DNA of 24,706 bases, taken from assembly GCA_038063195.1 (NCBI GenBank), contig JBBTVO010000013.1:1-24706 (forward strand), given 5' to 3'. Of this stretch, positions 1 to 5,866 are shown piece after piece. The notes beneath the pieces were generated by a model. That model saw only the letters and a program-made list of their open reading frames with translations. It was not told where the DNA came from and searched no databases. Positions within the stretch are counted from its first letter, which is position 1; every line of letters starts with the position of its first letter. The position numbers and the translations under genes are program-made. This DNA is from JBBTVO01 sp038063195 (GTDB taxonomy: Bacteria > Patescibacteriota > Microgenomatia > Levybacterales > UBA12049).

Positions 1-65
1 CAGCTGCTATTTATATTGTCAAATCAAGAAGAAACGAGTTTTGCACCAGACTCATCTTAAATAGC

Positions 66-95
66 TTGACACGCATGGCTTTTTCAGGGTAACAT
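66..95 (+). promoter_or_regulatory. promoter of the DUF4012 gene
   Basis: A perfect -35 TTGACA (66-71) is followed after 18 bp by TAACAT (90-95). Transcription would start at about 102, which is the ATG itself, so the mRNA is probably leaderless. The first 100 bases otherwise show nothing recognisable. Confidence 0.6.
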
Positions 96-101
96 ATACT
101 A

Positions 102-2111
102 ATGGAAGGATTTGAGAAGATAGATCTTAGCTCCTCAAAGGCTGCCAAAAATACCAAAATAAACGATAGGGTAAGCGACACCAAATCTCCAAACCCCGCA
201 TACTCGCGAAAATCCAAAAATAAATTTGGGTTTTTAAGGGGTAGAAACGCTCTTATTGTTTTTGGAGTTATTTTAGTTTTGATTGTTCTTTCTGCTTTTG
301 CTGTAGTTCTTCCTGCGCAAAAAGTTATTAAATCTGCAAAAGCCACTCAGACTCAAGCCAAGCTCATGGCAGATGCATTAAAAACCCAAAATATAGAACT
401 TGCATCTTCGGAAATCGTCAAAACCAAACAAAGCCTCGCTGTTACACAGGAAGATTTAAGCTCGATGGGGTATCTTAAGTTTGTTCCTCTTGCTAATTTT
501 TACTATGGAGATGCCGAGCATTTGGTAAAAGCAGGAGCAGCCGGGCTTGATGCTGCCGAAGTATTTATAAATTCAGTAAAACCATACGCCGATGTCTTGG
601 GGCTTAAGGGTCAGGGGAGCTTTGTCGGAGGCACGGCAGAGCAGAGGATAGAGACAGCGGTCAAGACTATGGATAAGGTTACACCCTACATAGATAATAT
701 AGCAGAGCATTTGAAGGTTGTAGAAGAAGAATTGGATGGGGTCAATCCCAATCGCTATCCCAGAATTTTCGGTCTTACCAAGGTTCATGATCAGCTTATT
801 TCAATTAAAACCGCAGTAGATGAAGGCGTGACTTTTATCGATGAAGCAAAGCCTCTTATAAAAGTACTGCCCAAGCTTCTGGGACAGCCTGAGGAGAAGA
901 AATATCTAGTTTTATTCCAGAATGACAAAGAACTTCGTCCGACAGGAGGATTTATTACGGCGTATGCGATATTTAGGATTGATAAAGGTATTATTCACGT
1001 AGACAAGTCCGAGAATATATATAATCTAGATAATACAATTCCCAATAAGCCTAAAGCACCGGAGCCTATCAGAAAATATTTTCCCAAAGTTCCTCTTTAT
1101 AATCTAAGAGATTCCAATCTTTCTCCTGACTTTATAGAATCTATGAAGGAGTTTAACTCTTTGTATGATAAGGCCCGTGGAAAGGTAGAAGTCGATGGAA
1201 TTATAGCGCTTGATACTCATGTTCTCGTCTCAACGATTAAAATACTTGATGACAGCGTCTCAGCAGCAGGAAAAACCTTTAATACGAAGATTGATCCTCG
1301 CTGTGACTGTCCTCAGGTAATTTATGAACTTGAGCAGAGTATAAGCACACCTCTCAGCCTTGATCTTAGAGTAACAGACCTGGCAGCTGTTCAGGCCGGG
1401 AGAAAAGCGATAATCGGAGATCTTCTCTATGCAATTATGGAAAAAGCCATGAAGTCATCGCCAAAAGTATACTGGGGCCCGCTTTTCCAAGATCTGGCAA
1501 AAGAAATTGAGGAAAAACATGTAATGTTTAACATCTATGATGAAGGAGCGCAGCAGGGGATTCACGCGATTAACGCAGATGGGATGATACTTCCTTTTGA
1601 AGGGGATTACCTCCATATAAATGAGGCGAATTTTTCAGGTTCCAAGGCTAACTTGTATGTCTCAAAACAAGTTACTCAGGATTACAAAAAGCAGGGAGAT
1701 AATATCGTAAAAACAGTTACTATAAACTTTAAAAACAGCCATAGGGCTTCCGATTGCAATCTTGAAAGAGGAGGTCTTTGTCTTAACTCTGTCTATAAAT
1801 CTTGGTTTAGAATTTATACACCAAAGGGAAGCAAGATGATCTCAAGCAGAGGTTCCGAGGTCAAGATGACTTCGTATAATGAGCTTGGAAAGACTGTCTT
1901 TGACGGGTTTCTCTCCGTAAGACCTTTGGGGCAGACAACTTTTACAATTACATATAGTATTCCTGCCAATTTAGCGCAGAAGGAAATTCTTCCGCTTCTT
2001 ATTCAGAAGCAGCCGGGTCTTTCCACTGAAGAATATGATATAAAGGTAAACGGAAAAACCACACAAAAGATAAACTTAAACAGCGATAAGGAAACCAAAG
2101 TTAGTCTTTGA
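102..2111 (+). CDS. DUF4012 domain membrane-anchored protein
   Basis: The 669-residue protein has a polar, Lys/Ser-rich N-terminus of about 48 residues, one hydrophobic segment (about 49-70) and a large domain predicted to lie outside the membrane. The stretch LFQNDKELRPTGGFITAY, at about residue 270, is the hallmark of DUF4012, a family common in CPR bacteria and Actinobacteria and thought to act at the cell surface; its biochemical role is unknown. The start is the first ATG after a strong promoter and fits a leaderless transcript. recO begins one base after the TGA stop, so the two genes are probably co-transcribed. The family call is firm; the function is not known. Confidence 0.85.
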   Translation: MEGFEKIDLSSSKAAKNTKINDRVSDTKSPNPAYSRKSKNKFGFLRGRNALIVFGVILVLIVLSAFAVVLPAQKVIKSAKATQTQAKLMADALKTQNIELASSEIVKTKQSLAVTQEDLSSMGYLKFVPLANFYYGDAEHLVKAGAAGLDAAEVFINSVKPYADVLGLKGQGSFVGGTAEQRIETAVKTMDKVTPYIDNIAEHLKVVEEELDGVNPNRYPRIFGLTKVHDQLISIKTAVDEGVTFIDEAKPLIKVLPKLLGQPEEKKYLVLFQNDKELRPTGGFITAYAIFRIDKGIIHVDKSENIYNLDNTIPNKPKAPEPIRKYFPKVPLYNLRDSNLSPDFIESMKEFNSLYDKARGKVEVDGIIALDTHVLVSTIKILDDSVSAAGKTFNTKIDPRCDCPQVIYELEQSISTPLSLDLRVTDLAAVQAGRKAIIGDLLYAIMEKAMKSSPKVYWGPLFQDLAKEIEEKHVMFNIYDEGAQQGIHAINADGMILPFEGDYLHINEANFSGSKANLYVSKQVTQDYKKQGDNIVKTVTINFKNSHRASDCNLERGGLCLNSVYKSWFRIYTPKGSKMISSRGSEVKMTSYNELGKTVFDGFLSVRPLGQTTFTITYSIPANLAQKEILPLLIQKQPGLSTEEYDIKVNGKTTQKINLNSDKETKVSL

Positions 2112-2112
2112 G

Positions 2113-2658
2113 ATGAGAAGCTTTAAAACAGAGGGGATTGTAATAAGACGAAGGAATATTGGGGAGGCAGACAGACTTCTTACGATTTTTACCAAAGAAA
2201 GCGGGAAAATCAGGATTAAAGCCCCCGGGGTGCGAAGAATTACAAGCAGACGCTCTCCGCATATAGAACTTCTTAATTTATCAGCCTTGACACTCTACAG
2301 CAGTTCCAGATCTAATATCCCTCTTCTTACCGAAGCACAAACCATTCGTGATTTCGATTTCATAAAAAAAGACCTTAAGAGGATTGGTTTTGCATTTTAT
2401 ATTTGCGAGCTCGTAGATAAGCTTTGTCCTGATAATCAGGAGAATAGGAGAATTTTTTATCTTTTGCGCGAGACGCTTGAAAAGTTAGAATTCATATCTG
2501 AGAAAGAAGCATTAGTCAATGAATTTGAAGAAAAGGCCTTATCATACCTAGGCTTCATGCCTCACGAATACCAACTTTCAGATAGACAGGCTTTTATAGA
2601 AAAAATTCTTGAGAAGAAGATGAGGACTTCGGAGCTACTACCTCTTTTTGCTGATTAA
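2113..2658 (+). CDS. recO: DNA repair protein RecO (short form)
   Basis: RecO loads RecA on SSB-coated DNA with RecR in the RecF pathway. The N-terminal OB-fold is clear: it opens FKTEGIVIRRRNIGEADRLL, followed by ITIFTKESGKIRIKAPGVR-like residues and the EADR and KGxRR-type features of the family. A helical domain follows (about residues 85-181). At 181 residues it is shorter than the usual 230-250, and the C-terminal zinc-finger cysteines of many RecO proteins are absent; this short form is common in reduced genomes. It starts one base after the DUF4012 stop and overlaps the convergent membrane-protein gene by 21 bp. Confidence 0.85.
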   Translation: MRSFKTEGIVIRRRNIGEADRLLTIFTKESGKIRIKAPGVRRITSRRSPHIELLNLSALTLYSSSRSNIPLLTEAQTIRDFDFIKKDLKRIGFAFYICELVDKLCPDNQENRRIFYLLRETLEKLEFISEKEALVNEFEEKALSYLGFMPHEYQLSDRQAFIEKILEKKMRTSELLPLFAD

Positions 2659-3129
2659 GGGGACTTTAACTGCAAGAGCAAACGTAGCAAAATTAACCAA
2701 AAGAATTACGAAAGCAACTATTGCATAGACTATAGATGTTCTAAGAAAAACAGAGCTATATTGACCTCCAATTAGAAATGGAAGCAGGAAGAAGATAATT
2801 CCGCAAGTAAGTATGATAAGGCCCAGGAAAGACGAAAGACGCAAGGCTCCTCTCCAGAATCTTGAATGAAGACTCGAGAGTCCAAGGAGATTAAGAGAGC
2901 CCACTATCGTAGTTATTAAGAGCAATATATGGTACAGCCGAAGGTTTTGTGTCCATGGAGCCCCAATTGCCTCTCCTATGCCTCTAATGTTGCTGGGAAC
3001 GCGCAGAATTGCCAAGGCAGGAGGTGCGAAGAGTACGTCTGCGGTAAATGCGCTGAGAAGGAAAGCGAAGAAAAGAAAAACGTAAATTCCCTGAAGGATA
3101 AAAGCGTATTTCTTGGTGCGTTGGGACAT
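2638..3129 (-). CDS. hypothetical four-helix integral membrane protein
   Basis: The 163-residue protein has four hydrophobic segments, at about residues 10-32, 66-86, 97-120 and 130-154, separated by short charged loops, with a basic C-terminus (ISKKR). No catalytic motif is visible and I do not recognise a family. Its 3' end overlaps recO convergently by 21 bp. On the minus strand a TATAAT (3144-3139) lies 9 bp before the ATG. A second option is TTGACA (3217-3212) with TAAGCT (3194-3189), spaced 17 bp; this would share its upstream area with the divergent DGR target promoter. The coding call rests on the consistent membrane topology. Confidence 0.65.
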   Translation of the reverse strand: MSQRTKKYAFILQGIYVFLFFAFLLSAFTADVLFAPPALAILRVPSNIRGIGEAIGAPWTQNLRLYHILLLITTIVGSLNLLGLSSLHSRFWRGALRLSSFLGLIILTCGIIFFLLPFLIGGQYSSVFLRTSIVYAIVAFVILLVNFATFALAVKVPLISKKR

Positions 3130-3235
3130 AAGGAAGTGATTATACTACATATATAGGCCTAAAGCTAATAACCATGCCTATGTAATCCAGCTTACAAAAG
3201 CTCTCCCCAAATGTCAAGTTCAATATAAATAAGTA

Positions 3236-3264
3236 TTGACATATAACTTATAGTATGCTAATAT
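3236..3264 (+). promoter_or_regulatory. consensus promoter of the DGR target gene
   Basis: TTGACA (3236-3241), a 17-bp spacer and TAATAT (3259-3264) form a near-ideal housekeeping promoter. Transcription would start at about 3271, only about 3 nt before the ATG at 3274, and no Shine-Dalgarno sequence is present. A mirror-image TGTCAA at 3212-3217 could be the -35 of a divergent promoter. Confidence 0.7.
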
Positions 3265-3273
3265 TCCCTGATT

Positions 3274-3888
3274 ATGTCACTGTGGTTAGAAAGATTATCA
3301 AAGCACCACGAAGGTAAAGGAAATCAGCCTAGGGCTGATTTATTTGCTGCTTTGGCAGCAGAAGAGCGAGCAAGCAAAACTCCTGAGACTTTTTCAGATG
3401 TCCTAGTTCTTCCTGAAGGAGTGAGACAACTTCCGGATCTTACGATCGGCGGAGTAAATGAAAAAGAGCTTGAGAAAAGACTTAATAAAGAAGGACATCG
3501 TGCAGGAGACTGGGCAATGGATCTTTTAAGAAGCAAGGATTTTACCACTCTTTCAAAACCCAAGACAATACCACTAATAGATGCGCCACTTTCCGCCATG
3601 GGATTTACTACTATGCCTACAATTGATCAAATATTTCAGAGAGCAGATGAGTTGAAGTGGGACAAAGTTCCTGCTGAGACTGGACCACATCTTCGTCTTG
3701 CCTACACAGACCAACCATTAAATGAATGGTTGCATATGGGAATGAAATCAATTGCCGACCGTGACGGCGCTCCGCGTGTGTTCCGTGTGGAACGCCATGG
3801 TGACGGTTCATGGTTGCGTGCTCTTTGGGTTAAGCCTACGCGTCAGTGGAGTCTGGAGGACCGATTTGTTTTCTCTCCACGCAAGTAA
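3274..3888 (+). CDS. DGR target (variable) protein with C-terminal VR
   Basis: This 204-residue protein is the substrate of the retroelement. Residues about 160-204 are encoded by the variable repeat, with the pattern DGSWL..LWVKPT..W...RFVFSPRK seen in C-type-lectin-like DGR targets of CPR bacteria. Eleven residues (164, 166, 168, 171, 175, 176, 182, 184, 190, 193, 196) are positions where the TR has an A-containing codon and the VR has changed. The segment before the VR (PAETGPHLRLAYTDQPLNEW, about 134-153) looks like a conserved lead-in domain. The N-terminus is charged and has no signal peptide or membrane helix, so the protein is probably cytoplasmic. The reading frame is intact up to a stop right after the VR. 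The ligand is unknown. Confidence 0.9.
   Translation: MSLWLERLSKHHEGKGNQPRADLFAALAAEERASKTPETFSDVLVLPEGVRQLPDLTIGGVNEKELEKRLNKEGHRAGDWAMDLLRSKDFTTLSKPKTIPLIDAPLSAMGFTTMPTIDQIFQRADELKWDKVPAETGPHLRLAYTDQPLNEWLHMGMKSIADRDGAPRVFRVERHGDGSWLRALWVKPTRQWSLEDRFVFSPRK
3752..3885 (+). repeat. DGR variable repeat (VR)
   Basis: This 134-bp segment aligns without gaps to 4252-4385, offset exactly 500 bp. There are 19 mismatches (3754, 3763, 3769, 3770, 3775, 3776, 3784, 3785, 3796, 3800, 3817, 3818, 3823, 3824, 3841, 3842, 3851, 3859, 3882), and the TR base is A at every one. The 22 bp at 3860-3881 are identical to the TR and would be the likely initiation region for mutagenic homing. VR ends at the target gene's stop codon. 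Confidence 0.95.
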
Positions 3889-3890
3889 TT

Positions 3891-3911
3891 GAGACTTAAG
3901 TACTTTGTCTC
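3891..3911 (+). other. candidate hairpin just downstream of VR
   Basis: GAGAC (3891-3895) and GTCTC (3907-3911) form an inverted repeat around the near-palindrome AAGTACTT, beginning 2 bp after the target stop codon. Some phage DGRs have a hairpin or cruciform just after the VR that helps homing. The position matches, but the 5-bp stem is short. Confidence 0.35.
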
Positions 3912-3969
3912 TTGAATTTCCTACACTTTTTCCCTTTGGTTCTTTGATTCTTTTCCGCCCGAAATTTTT

Positions 3970-3978
3970 TGGTATACT
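3970..3978 (+). promoter_or_regulatory. extended -10 promoter for the TR transcript
   Basis: TGG-TATACT (TG at 3970-3971, hexamer 3973-3978) is an extended -10 element; no good -35 is present at 17 bp. It lies between the target gene and the TR. Together with the terminator at 4396-4426 it would define a non-coding RNA of about 440 nt. Confidence 0.45.
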
Positions 3979-4083
3979 CTCTTAAGATTGGTTGTATTGA
4001 ACGGCTAGCCTTCGGTCTTCTCAGGCCAAGCGGCTTTTCAAGACCTTTTCGGCATAAATACATTGAGAGTGTGTGCGACTACG

Positions 4084-4103
4084 CCTGCCTGCCGGCAGGC
4101 AGG
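4084..4103. repeat. 20-bp perfect palindrome, dispersed repeat copy
   Basis: CCTGCCTGCCGGCAGGCAGG is a perfect palindrome. The same sequence recurs at 5817-5836, and a longer relative lies at 9811-9852. It sits inside the presumed TR transcript upstream of the TR and would form a stable RNA stem. Confidence 0.9.
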
Positions 4104-4251
4104 GTTTCACGCAGAGGGTGTATCTATAGTCTCAAAAAAAGATTTACTTGGTGAAGTGTACTGGTTGATTTTATATCACAAATAAAATACAGCTCATTTT
4201 CTTTTGTTTATACGAACTAAAAGAGCAGTGGAATAGATGGTACGTTTCACG

Positions 4252-4385
4252 TTACCGACCGTAACGGCAATCCGAATGTGTTCAATGTGGAACGCAATGA
4301 TGACGGTTCATGGTTGAATGCTAATTGGGTTAAGCCTACGAATCAGTGGAATCTGGAGAACCGATTTGTTTTCTCTCCACGAAAG
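4252..4385 (+). repeat. DGR template repeat (TR)
   Basis: This is the non-coding partner of the VR. Read in the target gene's frame it contains ten AAY (Asn) codons, at 4263, 4269, 4275, 4284, 4296, 4317, 4323, 4341, 4350 and 4359. All ten are changed in the VR. Of about 37 adenines in the segment 19 are substituted in the VR; no C, G or T is. This is the signature of adenine-specific mutagenic reverse transcription. No start codon or ribosome site makes the TR a gene of its own. Confidence 0.95.
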
Positions 4386-4395
4386 AAGGTCTTTT

Positions 4396-4426
4396 CCGCA
4401 CTTTTAAAAGGTGCGGTTTTTCTTTT
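4396..4426 (+). terminator. intrinsic terminator after TR
   Basis: CCGCAC (4396-4401) pairs with GTGCGG (4411-4416), with further T/A pairing inside, followed by TTTTTCTTTT (4417-4426). It lies 11 bp after the TR and would end the template RNA. It also covers the last codons and stop of the convergent avd gene. Confidence 0.8.
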
Positions 4427-4751
4427 CTGGGGAGTCCAAGCTTTTTTTCCAACCCCAGAACATTTTGCCGATTTCATCAAGTCTTTTAGCAATATCCTCA
4501 TATTGCTTATGTGAAATAAGTTTTCCTTCCCACATTATGGAAATAAGAAACTTAAGAACATCTAATTTGGAAATGCAAATGGATAAATTATGTGCCTTTT
4601 CTTCTTTTTGGTTAAAATATGTTGTGTATGAAAGCTCTAGTAAGTCAAGAAATATGTTCTCAACTCTAGATCCTATCGTATAACGAGAGCTTTTTGGAAT
4701 ATGAGGAAGAATATTAAGCCATATCAAGTATCCCTCTTTGACTCGATTCAA
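4404..4751 (-). CDS. avd: Avd-like four-helix-bundle DGR accessory protein
   Basis: The 115-residue protein matches the DGR accessory/23S-IVP four-helix-bundle family. It has the pattern VKEGYLIWLNILPHIPKSSRY, then IGSRVENIFLDLLEL, LDVLKFLISIMWEGKLISHK and GKMFWGWKKSL, predicted to form four amphipathic helices. Avd proteins are basic and bind nucleic acid and the DGR reverse transcriptase, and are needed for mutagenic cDNA synthesis in the studied phage system. The first start in this frame is a TTG at 4751. The frame stays open to 4799 without an ATG, so the true N-terminus is uncertain. Its orientation is opposite to the target, TR and RT, which is unusual. Its 3' end runs into the TR terminator. 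Confidence 0.85.
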   Translation of the reverse strand: MNRVKEGYLIWLNILPHIPKSSRYTIGSRVENIFLDLLELSYTTYFNQKEEKAHNLSICISKLDVLKFLISIMWEGKLISHKQYEDIAKRLDEIGKMFWGWKKSLDSPEKKNRTF

Positions 4752-4766
4752 GATCGAGGCGCTTTC

Positions 4767-4780
4767 GAGAGAGAGAGAGA
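4767..4780. repeat. (GA)7 dinucleotide tract between avd and RT
   Basis: Seven uninterrupted GA units lie in the divergent region upstream of both avd and the RT. Loss of one unit would join an ATG at 4701 to the frame that encodes the RT N-terminus (see findings). No other simple repeat of this kind is in the DGR. Confidence 0.85.
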
Positions 4781-4795
4781 GGAAGAACGCCCCAT

Positions 4796-5759
4796 ATTAA
4801 ATACAATGATATCATTTCTTTAGAAAATCTGCTTATCTCCTTCCAAGAATTTTTAAGAGGCAAAAGAAAACGAAAAGATGTCTCTAAGTTTTCAATTAGG
4901 TTCATGGACAATATTCTTAAGCTTTATAGAGAATTATCGAACAAAAAATACCGCCACGGGACCATATTACGCTTTTAAGATTAATGATCCTAAGCCGCGC
5001 GATATTCATAAAGCATCTGTTGCCGATAGAATTGTCCATCATGCAATTTATCGAGTTCTATACCCATATTTTGACAAGAAATTCGTCTATGACTCATATT
5101 CATGCCGAGTTGATAAAGGAACGCACGGGGCAATAAACCGCTTCAGAGAGCTATCAAGAAAGGTATCTAAAAATAACACTAAGGCGGTCTGGGTTTTAAA
5201 GTGCGACATTAGAAAGTTCTTCGCAAGAATCAATCATAAAGTCCTAAAAAGTATTCTAGGAAGACATATCAAAGATGAAAACATTATGTGGCTTTTAAAT
5301 AATGTGATCGATAGCTTCCATACAGGAAATGATATGGGCATTGGTCTTCCCTTGGGAAATGTCACAAGCCAGGTTTTTATAAATATTTATATGAATGAAC
5401 TCGACCAATTTATTAAAAGAGACTTAAAAGTTAAATATTTTATTCGCTACGCCGATGATTTTGTAATTCTAGATTCAAATAAAGACAAATTATACCAATA
5501 TACTAGTATATTGGTGGTTTTCTTAAAGAATAATCTTAAACTTGAACTTCATCCCGACAAGGTTTTTATAAAAACACTTGATTCTGGTGTAGATTTTCTC
5601 GGATGGATAAATTTTCATCATCACAGAGTCTTGCGGACTTCCACTAAGAGGCGTATGTTTAGAAGATTAAAATACAATAATTCAAAAGAGTCTCTCGCCT
5701 CATATATGGGACTTCTAAAAAATGGCAACACATACAAATTGGTACAGAAAATATTATAG
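4796..5759 (+). CDS. DGR reverse transcriptase, frameshifted near the N-terminus
   Basis: The catalytic part (frame of 4962-5759) shows KINDPKPRDIHKASVADRIV, motif A around CDIRKFFARINH, the DGR-specific GLPLGNVTSQ (SQ where other RTs usually have SP), the catalytic YADD at 5448-5459, and FLGW. The N-terminal about 55 residues, YNDIISLENLLISFQEFLRG to NKKYRHG (4802-4960), are in a different frame that stops at 4976. Skipping A4961 joins the frames and gives the expected HG-PYYAFKINDPKP junction, for about 320 residues, the normal size. An ATG-started reading at 4878 gives an out-of-frame, meaningless N-terminus. No ATG, GTG or TTG is seen for the true N-terminus. The RT is either decaying, misassembled or rescued by recoding. 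Confidence 0.9.
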
Positions 5760-5779
5760 AATTGAGTTCGGATTTCTGG

Positions 5780-5857
5780 TATCATACGCATATGGCTGAG
5801 AATGTAATGGAGAAGACCTGCCTGCCGGCAGGCAGGTTGCGGCGATCCGAGTTTTAG
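5780..5857 (+). other. 21-codon leader ORF behind an extended -10, possible relic glyS start
   Basis: TGG-TATCAT (hexamer 5780-5785) is followed six bases later by an ATG (5792) opening a 21-residue frame, MAENVMEKTCLPAGRLRRSEF, which ends at 5857. The first eight residues resemble the start of GlyRS (the real protein has NLMEKIVS). After that the frame enters the palindromic repeat. It may be the remains of an earlier glyS 5' end. Confidence 0.4.
5816..5837. repeat. 22-bp palindrome, dispersed repeat copy
   Basis: This is the same CCTGCCTGCCGGCAGGCAGG core as 4084-4103, extended to 22 bp by a flanking A and T. It lies between the RT and glyS. Confidence 0.9.
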
Positions 5858-5866
5858 ATATTAATT

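Larger units (their letters stand above)
3985..4426 (+). ncRNA. probable template (TR) RNA of the DGR
   Basis: The stretch between the target gene and avd has no convincing protein gene. It begins after the extended -10 box and ends in an intrinsic terminator. The 5' half is rich in potential structure. GCC plus GGTCTT (4008-4010, 4014-4019) can pair with AAGACC plus GGC (4040-4045, 4051-4053). A long hairpin is centred on the 20-bp palindrome at 4084-4103, with TGCG (4074-4077) pairing CGCA (4110-4113). The TR occupies the 3' part. DGR reverse transcriptases copy such an RNA. The RNA boundaries are inferred from sequence only. Confidence 0.55.

Noticed and set aside
3969..4154. 61-codon open frame between target and TR
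   Set aside because: It overlaps the extended -10 and the palindromic repeat and has no recognisable protein pattern; it is better read as non-coding RNA.
4278..4514. Open frame across the TR that translates like the target C-terminus
   Set aside because: It has no proper start or ribosome site and runs through the terminator; the similarity is due to TR/VR homology.
4878..4961. ATG start at 4878 for the reverse transcriptase
   Set aside because: The first 28 residues in this frame do not resemble the family, whereas the neighbouring frame encodes the expected N-terminal sequence.
4084..5837. Palindromic CCTGCC units as a CRISPR array
   Set aside because: Copies are far apart and irregular, without spacers or cas genes.
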